Part shown: in pieces, positions 50,523-59,934 of the stretch
How the letters are laid out: each line of letters starts with the position of its first letter
Position numbering within the stretch: position 1 is the first letter of the stretch
From: Thermodesulfobacteriaceae bacterium
Lineage (GTDB): Bacteria > Desulfobacterota > Thermodesulfobacteria > Thermodesulfobacteriales > Thermodesulfatatoraceae
Direction of reading: 5' to 3'
DNA length: 64,000 nt
Assembly (NCBI GenBank): GCA_015494065.1
Contig: WGCA01000038.1
Span: forward strand, 1-64,000
Translations under genes and position numbers: made by a program
The notes under the pieces: model-generated
Database searches by the model: none
What the model was told of the DNA's origin: nothing
What the model saw: the letters and a program-made list of their open reading frames with translations, nothing else

Positions 50523-53272
50523 CGCATAGCCGCCTTCTCGGCAGGCTTGGCCCCGGGCCGGCCACAGCATTTTTTGTATTTTTTGCCGCTTCCGCAGGGG
50601 CAAGGGTCGTTGCGGCCAATCTTGCGTCCGCGTCTTATGGGTTTACGTTTGGGTTTTTCCTCTTGGGCTTCCTCACCCCGACTATATACCAGGCGCAGGC
50701 GCTGGTTTTTCCGTTCTTCTTCCATCCGTTCCACTTCTTCTTCCCGGGTTACTTGGACGCGGAAGAGGAAGGAAAGGGTGTGTTCTTTGATACGCTCGAT
50801 CAGATCAGCAAACATCTGAAAGGCTTCTCGTTTGTATTCCTGTAGGGGATCTTGCTGCGCGTAGCCTCTCAGCCCGATCCCTTCCCGCAAGTGGTCCATG
50901 GAAAGCAGGTGGTCCTTCCAGAGGGTATCGATGGTGTGGAGGAGGAACATGCGCTCCAAGTGACGCATAAGTTCCGTGCCAACCTCCTGTTCCTTGGCCT
51001 CGTAAGCGTTGAGGGCCTGGGTGGAGAGCTTTTCGCTGAGCTCTTCGGGGCCTGAAATTTCTTCGGGGATTTCCGGCCGAAAACCAAAGATCCCGAAAAA
51101 GCGGTCTTCCAGGGCTTTCAAGTTCCATTCCTGAGGCGGGGTCTTTTCCAGCGCTATCTCTTCCACCAGCCCTTGGACCACGTCTTTGATCATGTCCGTG
51201 ATCCAGTCTTTGATGTTTTCGCTGGCCAGGATCTCTTTGCGCTGCGCATAAATCACCTCGCGCTGGCGGTTCATCACGTCGTCATATTCCAGCAGGTGTT
51301 TTCTTATTTCAAAATTGTGGGCTTCCACCTTCTTCTGGGCCTGTTCGATGGCTTTGGAGATAAAGGAGTGTTCGATGGGCTCTCCCTCTTCCATCCCGAA
51401 CCGGTCCATGAGCCCCTTTAGTTTGTCTGAGCCGAAGAGCCGCAAAAGGTCATCTTCCAGCGAGAGGTAGAACCGGGAAGAACCCGGGTCTCCCTGACGC
51501 CCCGCCCTTCCCCGGAGTTGGTTGTCGATCCGGCGTGATTCGTGGCGCTCCGTACCGATGATATGGAGCCCGCCCAGCTCCTTGACCCTTCGATAGTCTT
51601 CCTGGCATTCTTTGACTTTTTCGTAGAGGACCTCTGCCCAGCGTTCAGGGTATTTTTGCGTGGGGTCTTGCCCCTGTTTGGCCAGCTGTAGGGCGTCGTT
51701 CCAGGCGGTTTTGTCAATGCTTTCCAGGTCATAACCCTCGGCTTCCAGGGCCTCCCGGGCCAGGCCTTCAGGGTTTCCGCCCAGGAGGATATCCACCCCA
51801 CGGCCGGCCATGTTGGTGGCGATGGTTACCGCCCCGGAACGCCCTGCCTGGGCGATAATGGCGGCTTCTTTCTCGTGGTATTTGGCGTTTAGGACCTGGT
51901 GCGGAATCTTTTTCTTTTTCAACATCCGGGAAAGGCGCTCACTCTTTTCGATACTGGTGGTACCAACCAGCACCGGGCGCCCCTGGCGGTGTAGTTCTTC
52001 GATTTCCTCAACTACGGCTTCAAATTTTTCTCTTTCGGTGCGGTAAACCACGTCGGGATGATCGACCCGGATCATAGGTTTGTGGGTGGGGATGACCACC
52101 ACGTCCAGGTTATAGATTTCTTTGAATTCCGCCGCTTCAGTTTCGGCGGTTCCGGTCATACCGGCCAGCTTTTCGTACATGCGGAAATAGTTCTGGAAGG
52201 TAATGGTGGCCAGTGTCTGGTTTTCCCGTTCAATCTTAACCCCTTCTTTGGCTTCAATGGCCTGGTGGAGACCGTCTGACCAGCGTCTGCCGGGCATCAG
52301 CCGGCCCGTAAATTCGTCCACGATGATGACCTTGCCATCCTTTACGATGTAGTCCACGTCGCGGTGGAAGAGATGATGGGCCCGCAGAGCCTGGTTAATG
52401 GTGTGGACCAAGTTAATATGTCGGGGATCATAGAGGTTTTCGATACCAAGCAGGCGTTCCATTTCCGCCACGCCCTCTTCGGTGAGCATGGCGGTCTTGG
52501 CCTTTTCATCCAGGGTAAAATGGCGGTCTTTCTTTAGATGACGGACTAATTTGTCAATGTGGTAGTAGATTTCCGTGGATTCTTCGGAGGGGCCAGAAAT
52601 GATAAGGGGGGTTCGGGCTTCGTCGATGAGGATGGAATCTACTTCGTCTACGATGGCGTAATAATGTCCCCGTTGGACCATTTCATCCAGGGAATATTTC
52701 ATGTTGTCGCGCAGATAATCGAAGCCGAATTCGTTGTTGGTCCCATAAGTAATGTCGCAGGCGTAAGCCCGTTTGCGTTCTTCATCATCCATGCCGGAAA
52801 CGATTACCCCTACGGAAAGGCCCAGGAAGTTATAGAGGGTCCCCATCCATTTGGCGTCTCGTTTGGCCAGATAGTCGTTGACGGTAACGATGTGGACCCC
52901 TTTCCCCGTCAGGGCGTTCAGGTAGGCGGGCAAAGTGGCCACCAGGGTTTTACCTTCTCCGGTCTTCATTTCCGCGATTTTGCCTTCATGGAGGACGATG
53001 CCCCCCATGAGCTGGACGTCAAAATGGCGCATACCGAGCACCCGGCGGCTGGCCTCACGCACCACGGCGAAGGCTTCAGGCAGGAGCTCGTCCAATGTCT
53101 CTCCGCGGGAGAGCCTTTCCTTAAATTCTCCGGTTTTGGCCTTAAGTTCTGCGTCTGAAAGTTTTTGAATCTGGGGTTCCAGCTCGTTTATCCGGGCGAC
53201 AATGGGGCGGAGACGCTTTAATTCCCTTTCGTTTTTGGTGCCCACTATTTTGGCCAACAATTTGGTTAACAT
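50519..53272 (-). CDS. secA: Preprotein translocase ATPase SecA
   Basis: A 917-residue motor of Sec export. Walker [21 protein letters not shown] (about 105), the [18 protein letters not shown] Walker B region, the preprotein cross-linking domain, helicase domain 2 with [13 protein letters not shown] and [17 protein letters not shown], and the C-terminal zinc SEC-C motif [17 protein letters not shown] that binds SecB and lipids. It is last in its leftward run, with the hairpin and the unknown membrane pair upstream. Confidence 0.98.
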   Translation of the reverse strand: MLTKLLAKIVGTKNERELKRLRPIVARINELEPQIQKLSDAELKAKTGEFKERLSRGETLDELLPEAFAVVREASRRVLGMRHFDVQLMGGIVLHEGKIAEMKTGEGKTLVATLPAYLNALTGKGVHIVTVNDYLAKRDAKWMGTLYNFLGLSVGVIVSGMDDEERKRAYACDITYGTNNEFGFDYLRDNMKYSLDEMVQRGHYYAIVDEVDSILIDEARTPLIISGPSEESTEIYYHIDKLVRHLKKDRHFTLDEKAKTAMLTEEGVAEMERLLGIENLYDPRHINLVHTINQALRAHHLFHRDVDYIVKDGKVIIVDEFTGRLMPGRRWSDGLHQAIEAKEGVKIERENQTLATITFQNYFRMYEKLAGMTGTAETEAAEFKEIYNLDVVVIPTHKPMIRVDHPDVVYRTEREKFEAVVEEIEELHRQGRPVLVGTTSIEKSERLSRMLKKKKIPHQVLNAKYHEKEAAIIAQAGRSGAVTIATNMAGRGVDILLGGNPEGLAREALEAEGYDLESIDKTAWNDALQLAKQGQDPTQKYPERWAEVLYEKVKECQEDYRRVKELGGLHIIGTERHESRRIDNQLRGRAGRQGDPGSSRFYLSLEDDLLRLFGSDKLKGLMDRFGMEEGEPIEHSFISKAIEQAQKKVEAHNFEIRKHLLEYDDVMNRQREVIYAQRKEILASENIKDWITDMIKDVVQGLVEEIALEKTPPQEWNLKALEDRFFGIFGFRPEIPEEISGPEELSEKLSTQALNAYEAKEQEVGTELMRHLERMFLLHTIDTLWKDHLLSMDHLREGIGLRGYAQQDPLQEYKREAFQMFADLIERIKEHTLSFLFRVQVTREEEVERMEEERKNQRLRLVYSRGEEAQEEKPKRKPIRRGRKIGRNDPCPCGSGKKYKKCCGRPGAKPAEKAAMR

Positions 53273-53349
53273 AAAAATCCCTCAAAAAGACTTTTCATCT
53301 ACCATTAAACTTGGTTCCCGTCCTGACTGCAAGCGTAAGCAAGATGGGT

Positions 53350-53371
53350 GCCGGGGAGGTGACTCCCCGGC
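53350..53371. terminator. GC-rich hairpin downstream of the unknown membrane-protein pair
   Basis: A perfect 9-bp stem GCCGGGGAG/CTCCCCGGC with a 4-nt GTGA loop lies between secA and the gene ending at 53378, both leftward. No long T run follows on the minus strand, so it is a weak intrinsic terminator or an mRNA 3'-end stabiliser. Confidence 0.5.
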
Positions 53372-53377
53372 GACAGG

Positions 53378-53911
53378 CTAAAGAGATTCACGGGATAAGG
53401 CTTCGGAGACGTAATGAGAGGCCAGGAGGTCCAGGCCAAAGACCAGAAGGGTTGGTATGGCGGCCCCAAACATCAGGCCTTTAGCCACCCAGCTGGCGAT
53501 CTCATCACCCCAAAAGCCCAGTTCGAACAACATGGTGCATACGAAAACCAGGAAAAAGGCGAGATAATAGGCGTACTTATAGGGTTCAAGGACTTCCTGC
53601 CAAAGGGCCAAAAGGGAGGTCACCGTCCATTCTTCCAGTTTGGTTATTTTTTGTCTGGCCCGGACCAGGAGGTCTTTTTTGTCGGGCTCTTGGCCTTTGA
53701 GAAAAGAAGACGCAAAGGTGGTGAGCCCTGCGTAACCGAATATCAGACGGTTAGCAAAGAGCCAGAACCCCAACAGGCCGATAATAAAGGCTGCGTATTC
53801 GGGGTGGGCGATGGCCCACGCGCTTAATAACCAAAGGTGGAAAAAGAACAAAATACTGCCTACCACAAAAAGGGAGATCAGGATCCACCATATCGCCTTT
53901 TCCAGCTTCAT
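53378..53911 (-). CDS. Unknown four-helix membrane protein
   Basis: A 177-residue protein with four predicted membrane helices (about 7-32, 38-62, 112-135 and 142-168) and a charged cytoplasmic loop in between (KGQEPDKKDLLVRARQKITK). No family was recognised. The start overlaps the stop of the next upstream gene by one base, so the two proteins are co-translated and may form a complex. Confidence 0.75.
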   Translation of the reverse strand: MKLEKAIWWILISLFVVGSILFFFHLWLLSAWAIAHPEYAAFIIGLLGFWLFANRLIFGYAGLTTFASSFLKGQEPDKKDLLVRARQKITKLEEWTVTSLLALWQEVLEPYKYAYYLAFFLVFVCTMLFELGFWGDEIASWVAKGLMFGAAIPTLLVFGLDLLASHYVSEALSRESL

Positions 53912-54450
53912 TATTTATGTCCTCCTTTGCTTGATTTTTTTGATTTTTGGGCTGGGGAAGAACCGGGTTGGGAACTCGCTTTCTTCTCTTGTTTGTTTTT
54001 GGTAGCCCCCATTTCAAAGGAGTGAACCACGGTGTAAAGGTCGGGAGAAAGGGGGTGCATATAGGTAAAGGTGGCCAGGACCACGTCTCCTAAGTGCAAT
54101 CTTTCTGTCCCGGTTTTTAATTTCATGACGACTTCTGAGGTCTCTCCCGGGGGAAGGGTAATATGTACGGGAATATTGGAAACGACATAGCCCTTTTCCT
54201 TGGTTTCGCGCCCGGGTTTAAAGACAAAGGCCTGTTGAATGATCGTTTCTGGCATCCCACCGGGATTGAAGACTGAATACACTATGGCGTGGTTTTCTTG
54301 GTCGTACTTGGCTTCCAGCACGATGGGGGAGCCGGGAATGCTGGCGATGGCCTTTGAGACAGAGGTCTCGGTAAAGAAGCTTCCCGTGGCCCAACCCAGA
54401 AACAGGGCCATCAGTACGCAGACGACAAAAACTAAGGCTGGGTTTCTCAT
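53911..54450 (-). CDS. Unknown membrane-anchored protein with a beta-rich outer domain
   Basis: A 179-residue protein: one N-terminal membrane helix or uncleaved signal (about 5-27), a beta-rich domain (about 38-150) with NPGGMPETIIQQAFVFKPG and the PPGETSEVVMKLKTG turn common in Ig-like folds, and a Lys/Ser/Gln-rich tail (from 155). No named family is recognised. A strong AGGAGG ribosome site precedes the ATG. It pairs with the following four-helix protein. Confidence 0.75.
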   Translation of the reverse strand: MRNPALVFVVCVLMALFLGWATGSFFTETSVSKAIASIPGSPIVLEAKYDQENHAIVYSVFNPGGMPETIIQQAFVFKPGRETKEKGYVVSNIPVHITLPPGETSEVVMKLKTGTERLHLGDVVLATFTYMHPLSPDLYTVVHSFEMGATKNKQEKKASSQPGSSPAQKSKKSSKGGHK

Positions 54451-54551
54451 TTGGCTTACCTCCTTTCAATTTTTGGTTTAGTAAGTAGCTAAACGGTTAG
54501 TCCTAAAGAATTTAAGTCAATATCTTGACAGAGGTCGTCAAAATATTAGCC

Positions 54552-54761
54552 ATGAAAAAGGCCAGAGAGAAAATTTTCCGACGCCGAAAGACCACCGCGG
54601 GGCGTTGTGAAGTTTGCGGAGAAGAGATGCCCCTTTGTTATCGTTGTCAAAAATGCGGGTATTTGATCTGTCAGCGGTGTATGGCCGAAGGTCCGCGGAA
54701 ATTTTCCTGTAATACGGTCACCTGGGTTTGTCCCAATTGCCTAAACTGGGAGACACTTTGA
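54552..54761 (+). CDS. Small multi-Cys zinc-binding protein
   Basis: A 69-residue basic protein from ATG 54552 (a TTG at 54525 also opens the frame; no ribosome site is clear for either). Eleven Cys residues include CEVCGEEMPLCYRCQKCGYL, CQRCMAEG, and a final CPNC, a layout like two interleaved zinc knuckles (B-box or treble-clef style). No family is recognised. Its last 44 nt overlap the convergent rsmG gene, but the Cys pattern argues for a real gene. Confidence 0.65.
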   Translation: MKKAREKIFRRRKTTAGRCEVCGEEMPLCYRCQKCGYLICQRCMAEGPRKFSCNTVTWVCPNCLNWETL

Positions 54762-55413
54762 TAATAACGATGGTCCTTGGGTCTTGAGAAAGGGGTAATT
54801 TTAAGCGGTGAATTTCTACGGAGAGATCAGGGAAGGTCTTTTGGAATTTTTCAATTTCTTCTTCCACCTTAGGGCCCTTCATGGCGACCAATTGGCCACC
54901 AGGTCTCACGAGAGGGGCCGAAAGTTCCCAGAGGGGTAAGAGCTCTTTTACCGCTCGGGAGACCACCACGGCGAAATATTTTCTGGGTAGGGGATCATTT
55001 TGGCCTACTTTGGCCTGAATAATCTTTATTTTTTCCAGTTTTAACACCCCGGCCACATAAGTAAGGAAAGAAATGGCCTTTTTACGGGCGTCTACCAGCC
55101 AGACTTCCCTTTCAGGTTGCATGATCTTGATGATGACTCCCGGCAGCCCGGCCCCAGTGCCCAAGTCAAGTAACGGTCCGGGCGGAAGATAGGGTATGAC
55201 CGTTAGGCTGTCTACGAAGTGTTTTAAGGCGTAATCCTTTGGGGTTTTAAGGGCTGTAAGCCCCAAAGGTTCCCCCATTTCTTTGAGGAGGGCAAAATAG
55301 TGGACAAACTGGGTCCACTTTTCTTGGGAAATGGAAAGGTTCAATTCCGCAAGGGCTTGGCGGGCCCAGTAGGTGAATTCCTCAATAAAGGCTTCTTTCG
55401 GGCGTGAAGTCAT
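54718..55413 (-). CDS. rsmG: 16S rRNA (guanine-527-N7)-methyltransferase RsmG
   Basis: A 231-residue GidB fold: helical N-terminus (NLSISQEKWTQFVHYFALLK), a LTALKTPKDYALKHFVDSLT block, and the SAM motif LLDLGTGAGLPGVIIKIMQP, followed by VVSRAVKELLPLWELS. It methylates G527 of 16S rRNA; loss gives low-level streptomycin resistance in other bacteria. It is not next to mnmG here. Confidence 0.95.
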   Translation of the reverse strand: MTSRPKEAFIEEFTYWARQALAELNLSISQEKWTQFVHYFALLKEMGEPLGLTALKTPKDYALKHFVDSLTVIPYLPPGPLLDLGTGAGLPGVIIKIMQPEREVWLVDARKKAISFLTYVAGVLKLEKIKIIQAKVGQNDPLPRKYFAVVVSRAVKELLPLWELSAPLVRPGGQLVAMKGPKVEEEIEKFQKTFPDLSVEIHRLKLPLSQDPRTIVIIKVSPSLGNWDKPR

Positions 55414-55546
55414 GATTTCGATATAACTTAATCATCCTGTTTGGGAGCGGTAAGTTGTTTGAAGATTAAGGTTTATCAGGCAAAAATTCTGGCCTTTTTG
55501 GGGGAAAAGTTTATATTGATGGGAGTATTTTGGCTGACTTTGATCC

Positions 55547-56569
55547 GTGAAAATTTCCCTGATACGTCCCAAAGTAGGTTTCGGTCTTGGTGGAGCGGAA
55601 AATTATACCGCCTGGGTGGCCCGGGAACTCGCCCGGGCGGGCCATGAGGTTTCCGTGGTGGCAGATCGCTGTGAGGTCCCGGGGGTACGACACCTCCGGG
55701 CCCGGATTTACGGCCGGGGCTCGCTGGCCAAAACCATCTCCTTTTTCCTTAACGCCCGACGGGTACTTTCCCGCGAGCGCTTCGATGTGATTTACGCCAC
55801 CTCCCGGTTTTTCCCGGCGGACTGGGTGCGGGTCTCAGACCCCCTCCACATCGTCTGGCTTAACCGGGGGTACAAAAGGCCGCCCCTTCTCTGGCCACTA
55901 CGCCCCAGACACCGGCTCATCCTCTGGCTTGAGAAGAAAAGCCTTGAGCAGGCCCGGCGGGTGATCGTAAACTCCCGCATGGTTTTTAACGAGATCGCCA
56001 AACACTATCCTTTTGCCACCGGAAAGACCGAGGTCATTTATAACGGGGTGGACTTTGCGCGTTTTAATCCTTCGGTGCGGCGCCTAAGGGCCGAAGTACG
56101 CAGGGAACTCGGTCTTTCCGAGGAGGACCGGGTGCTCCTTTTTGTGGGTTCCGACTGGCAAAGGAAAGGCCTTCCTCTTCTCCTTTCGGTCCTTGAAGAA
56201 TTACCGGAGGCATTTAAACTCCTGGTGGCAGGAGGCAAAAAACTTGGAAAGAAGGGTCGGATTTATTATCTCGGAAAAGTAAAGGAGATGGAAAGGCTTT
56301 ACGGTGCCGCAGATCTGCTCGTGCTTCCCACCCGCTATGACCCCTTTGCCAACGTGGTGCTTGAGGCCTTAGCCTGCGGCCTTCCGGTCCTCACCACCCC
56401 GGAAAACGGGGCGGCGGAGATCATTCGGGACGGAGTTACGGGACACATTGTCTCTAAAGATGAATTTTCTTTGTTTAGCTTTTTTTCATTTATAGCTTCA
56501 CCTGAAGAATGCTTCGGTTCAGTAAAAAACTTCTCTTGGAAAAATCATCTTAGACAGTTACTTTCATGA
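55547..56569 (+). CDS. GT4 family glycosyltransferase (WaaG-like)
   Basis: A 340-residue GT-B enzyme, GTG start at 55547. N-terminal domain: MKISLIRPKVGFGLGGAENY (Gly-rich acceptor loop). C-terminal donor domain: VIYNGVDFARFNP, LLFVGSDWQRKGL and the EX7E motif PTRYDPFANVVLEALACG. It resembles LPS core glucosyltransferase WaaG. The final 40 or so residues (from about position 56,460) switch to AT-rich, Ser/Phe-rich sequence that looks foreign to the family, suggesting a recombination joint inside the gene. The stop overlaps the next ATG (ATGA). Confidence 0.9.
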   Translation: MKISLIRPKVGFGLGGAENYTAWVARELARAGHEVSVVADRCEVPGVRHLRARIYGRGSLAKTISFFLNARRVLSRERFDVIYATSRFFPADWVRVSDPLHIVWLNRGYKRPPLLWPLRPRHRLILWLEKKSLEQARRVIVNSRMVFNEIAKHYPFATGKTEVIYNGVDFARFNPSVRRLRAEVRRELGLSEEDRVLLFVGSDWQRKGLPLLLSVLEELPEAFKLLVAGGKKLGKKGRIYYLGKVKEMERLYGAADLLVLPTRYDPFANVVLEALACGLPVLTTPENGAAEIIRDGVTGHIVSKDEFSLFSFFSFIASPEECFGSVKNFSWKNHLRQLLS

Positions 56570-57660
56570 GAATCCTTTATGCGTTTTCGGAGGAACTTCC
56601 ACTTTCAAAAGCCAGAGGATTACAATCATGTGCCACAGTTTCTGCTTTAGGAAAGCAAAATACCATATGGTTCGCGGCTCCTTTTAAAAAAGACCCTTTT
56701 TCTTTTTATCAAGTTTCTAAATCTCCAGGGATAAGATTGGTAAATATTTTCCGAAAGATCGGTATTTTTAAGTCTAATATTTTGTGGGCTTTAAAGCTTC
56801 GTTTATTAATTGCTAAGATTAAACCTCAAGTCATATTCCTCCGACATTTTAAGTTAGCTTATTATCTCTTAAAATGGAACATTAAGCCTTTAGTCTTTGA
56901 AGTACATGAAATTCTACAAGATAAACATCCGGCGCAGGAAAATTTACGCAATCAAGAAAAATTTTTATATCAGAAGGTTTCGGGTTTAGTTTTTATTTCC
57001 CAAGGTTTAAGGAGTAGAGCCCAAGAAATTTATAAGTTTAAAAAGCCTTACAAGATTATTCCTTCAGGAACTTTTCTTTGTAAGAAATGTGCTAATAAAA
57101 AATTAGAAGGAGAAGTTGAAGATATTTATTATGTAGGTACTGCTCATTATTCTTGGAAGGGTATAGATACTCTTTTGGAAGCCTTAAGAAAAACAAATTT
57201 TTATTTGCATATTGTTGGACCGTTTATTTCAAAAGAAATTCCTGTTTTTTTGCAAGATCGTATAAAAATCTATGGCTGGCAATCTCCTAAAAAAATATAT
57301 GATCTACTTTATGCTGCTCAAATAGGTGTACTGCCAAATACGGGAAGGACACTGATAAGCCGTTTTTATACTAGTCCTATGAAATTGCTAGATTATATGG
57401 CTACCAAAACTGCTATAGTTGCGGCAGATCTTCCCAGCGTGCGTGAATTGGTTTCCGAAAAAGAGGTTCTGTTTTTTGAACCAGATAATCCGTCTTCTCT
57501 GGCAGAGGCTTTAAAACGATTATCTCAAAACCCATCTTTAAGAGAGCAATTAGCCTCCAGTGCTTATCGGAAAGCTAAATATTTTACTTGGGACCAGAGA
57601 GCTAATCGTTTAAGCCGATTTTTTGAGGAAATTTTGTATGAAGATAAAATCATTAATTGA
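56566..57660 (+). CDS. GT4/GT1-type glycosyltransferase in AT-rich cassette
   Basis: A 364-residue GT-B enzyme: MRILYAFSEELPLSKARGLQ, with VGTAHYSWKGIDTLLEALRK and the donor-site LISRFYTSPMKLLDYMATKT and VRELVSEKEVLFFEPDNPSS. Base composition and codons (many AAA, TTT, ATA) differ sharply from flanking genes. It probably adds a sugar in surface polysaccharide synthesis. Coupled to both neighbours by overlaps. Confidence 0.87.
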   Translation: MRILYAFSEELPLSKARGLQSCATVSALGKQNTIWFAAPFKKDPFSFYQVSKSPGIRLVNIFRKIGIFKSNILWALKLRLLIAKIKPQVIFLRHFKLAYYLLKWNIKPLVFEVHEILQDKHPAQENLRNQEKFLYQKVSGLVFISQGLRSRAQEIYKFKKPYKIIPSGTFLCKKCANKKLEGEVEDIYYVGTAHYSWKGIDTLLEALRKTNFYLHIVGPFISKEIPVFLQDRIKIYGWQSPKKIYDLLYAAQIGVLPNTGRTLISRFYTSPMKLLDYMATKTAIVAADLPSVRELVSEKEVLFFEPDNPSSLAEALKRLSQNPSLREQLASSAYRKAKYFTWDQRANRLSRFFEEILYEDKIIN

Positions 57661-58345
57661 AGACCGTAAGTTTCGTCTTCCAAGAAAATGGTCCAATCAG
57701 GAACTTAAGAAGTTTGCTCCTCTATTTCAGGGCAAAATAATAAACGTAAGCGCTTGGAAAGATCAAGACAAAGAAGGGCGGCGTTATAAAGATTATTTCG
57801 AAAACGCCTCTGAATATTGGATTTCGAATTACTACAGTGAATTTCGGGGATTCCAAGGTAACCTTGAAAGAGAAATTTTTTTGGATCTTGCTGTTCCTCT
57901 CCCTGTAGAGTTAGAGAACCAATTTGATGTGGTCTTTAATCATACTACATTAGAACACATTTTTGATATTTTTACCGCTTTTCAAAATCTTTGTCGTCTT
58001 ACCAAAGATATTCTTATAATAGTTGTTCCTTTTTTACAGGAACAACACGAAAATTTTGGAGATTATTGGAGATTTACTCCTATGGCTCTTAGGGAATTAA
58101 TGCACCGAAATAATCTCGAAATGATTTATATAAATTTTAACGATACCGATAACACAAGTATTTATTTGTTTGCTATAGGGTCAAAAAGTCCTGAAAAATG
58201 GATATCTATTCGTCAAAATCCAGACAATAAACTATCTATGATTGATGATTACAAGTTGGGGCAAAAAGTGATCAAAAATTCATTTATTTTTAAGTTCATT
58301 AAAGCAATTAAGTCTCCTAAGAGCTTATGGAAAAGAAAAAATTAA
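57638..58345 (+). CDS. Methyltransferase-like protein in AT-rich cassette
   Basis: A 235-residue protein from ATG 57638 (GAGG about 10 nt upstream; the frame opens at TTG 57623). The middle reads FDVVFNHTTLEHIFDIFTAF and PFLQEQHENFGDYWRFTPMA, typical of the post-SAM part of type 11 methyltransferases in polysaccharide loci. The N-terminal glycine SAM loop is not clear, so activity is uncertain. Same AT-rich composition as the gene before it. Overlaps both neighbours (23 and 19 nt). Confidence 0.72.
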   Translation: MKIKSLIEDRKFRLPRKWSNQELKKFAPLFQGKIINVSAWKDQDKEGRRYKDYFENASEYWISNYYSEFRGFQGNLEREIFLDLAVPLPVELENQFDVVFNHTTLEHIFDIFTAFQNLCRLTKDILIIVVPFLQEQHENFGDYWRFTPMALRELMHRNNLEMIYINFNDTDNTSIYLFAIGSKSPEKWISIRQNPDNKLSMIDDYKLGQKVIKNSFIFKFIKAIKSPKSLWKRKN

Positions 58346-59934
58346 TTCAAGGATTTCTTATCATTATTCTTTACTCCCTGGCCTTAAACCTCCCCTTCCT
58401 CTGGGAGCGAGAATTCCAGGGCGAGGCCGCCCGGAGAGCGGTGGCCGCCCTTGAGATGATGGAGCGAGGGGATTACCTCATTCCCTACATTGAAGGCCGC
58501 CCCTATCTCTTAAAACCCCCTGGCTATAACTGGGTGCTCATCGGATTTTTCAAGCTCTTTGGGGGCCACTCAGAGTTCATAGCCCGGTTAAGCTCCGTAA
58601 CCACGGCCACCCTTTGCGCCCTCTTCCTGGCCCTGCTTTTCCGGGCCGTAGTGCGACCACCGGGTCTTCTCTGGATCCTTCCGGGGCTGGTCTTCTTATC
58701 CATCCCCGAAGTGCTGGATAAGGCCTGCCGGGCCGAAATCGACATGACCTATACCTTTCTGGTTACCCTTTCGGTCTTTTCCTGGTTTTATTTTCATGAG
58801 ATCCAAAAAAGGCCTTATTTGGCCTGGACTGTGGCCCTGGGCTTTGCCGCTTTGGGTACCCTCACTAAGACTTTTCAAGCGCTGGTCTTTTTTTATACGG
58901 CCACCGGGTCCTACCTATTCTTCAAAAAGCGTTTCCGGGGGTTCTTCTCTCCGGCCCATCTGCTGGGGCTTCTCGTCTATGCTGGGATCTTTTCTCTGTG
59001 GTTCATCCCCGCGGCCCAAAGGGTAGGTGCCGAAAGGATCCTTTCGGCCTGGTTTGGGGAGTATTTTTCCAAAAAGAATGCCCTCGACTCCTCGGGCTTT
59101 TGGGGCCACTTTTTTGGGTTCCCCCTGGAATACCTTAAAGGATATCTTCCCTGGATAGTTTTTCTCCTCCTGTGGTGGAGATTTTGGGAAAAGGACTTTT
59201 ACCGTAATATGCCGGAAAAACTTAAAGATTTAGCCTTTTTGTCTTTTCTTCTGGTGAGTTTGTCCTTTCCCCTGTATTGGCTTCCTCCCGGAAGTAGGCT
59301 ACGCTATCTCCTTCCCACCGCCGGGGGATTTGCCTTCCTGGTTTCCATTCCGTTAACATATGCTCTTTATAAAAACCAAGAATTGGTCTGGGTTAGACGA
59401 AGCTTTAGATTTTTAGCAATTCTTCTCCTTTTGGCCATTCCAGTCTTTACCTTTGTGAGTTATTCCCGTCTATACCTTTATGAAAATATTTGGGTCTGGC
59501 CTGCCTTGGCCTTGAGTATTATTTTGGCTTTAAGTCTCTTTATCACGCGTTCTTTAAGAGGAAGCTTTGTGGTTTTCTTTCTTCTCTTTGCAGCGCTTCG
59601 CCTGACTTACGGAGCTTCATATTTTCCTTATCAGGAAAGATACCGTAATCATTATCTCAAAGCTGCTCAGAAAATCGCCAAGTTCATTCCCCAGGGAAGC
59701 ACTCTATGCACCTATCCAAACGATTCACCGCATCTTGTTTACCACCTCAAGTATCGTCTTAAAAAAGTAAAAGATATGAAACGTATTTCTGATCTCCAAA
59801 AAGCCTCTACCATCTGTTCTTATCTCCTTTCTGGCCAAAAACTAAATTCGTCAGAATGGACTTTGCTTTTATCTCTTAAGGCCCGACGTACTCCCTGGTG
59901 GCTTTATCAACGAAGGAAGAATGTTTCTCAATAA
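58327..59934 (+). CDS. ArnT/PMT-type lipid-linked sugar transferase (GT39/GT83-like)
   Basis: A 535-residue polytopic protein with about 12 membrane helices. The first outer loop has WEREFQGEAARRAVAALEMM, with the acidic/Arg site of the PMT_2 superfamily, and IPYIEGRPYLLKPPGYNWVL. These enzymes move a sugar from a polyprenyl carrier to lipid A or protein on the periplasmic side. The first 20 codons lie in AT-rich DNA, then the composition returns to normal at about 58,380; AT content rises again from about 59,350. The C-terminal periplasmic part is small. Confidence 0.87.
   Translation: MEKKKLIQGFLIIILYSLALNLPFLWEREFQGEAARRAVAALEMMERGDYLIPYIEGRPYLLKPPGYNWVLIGFFKLFGGHSEFIARLSSVTTATLCALFLALLFRAVVRPPGLLWILPGLVFLSIPEVLDKACRAEIDMTYTFLVTLSVFSWFYFHEIQKRPYLAWTVALGFAALGTLTKTFQALVFFYTATGSYLFFKKRFRGFFSPAHLLGLLVYAGIFSLWFIPAAQRVGAERILSAWFGEYFSKKNALDSSGFWGHFFGFPLEYLKGYLPWIVFLLLWWRFWEKDFYRNMPEKLKDLAFLSFLLVSLSFPLYWLPPGSRLRYLLPTAGGFAFLVSIPLTYALYKNQELVWVRRSFRFLAILLLLAIPVFTFVSYSRLYLYENIWVWPALALSIILALSLFITRSLRGSFVVFFLLFAALRLTYGASYFPYQERYRNHYLKAAQKIAKFIPQGSTLCTYPNDSPHLVYHLKYRLKKVKDMKRISDLQKASTICSYLLSGQKLNSSEWTLLLSLKARRTPWWLYQRRKNVSQ

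Noticed and set aside
54522-54551. Promoter TTGACA / TATTAG before the small zinc protein
   Set aside because: Only 13 nt lie between the two hexamers, too short for a sigma-70 promoter.
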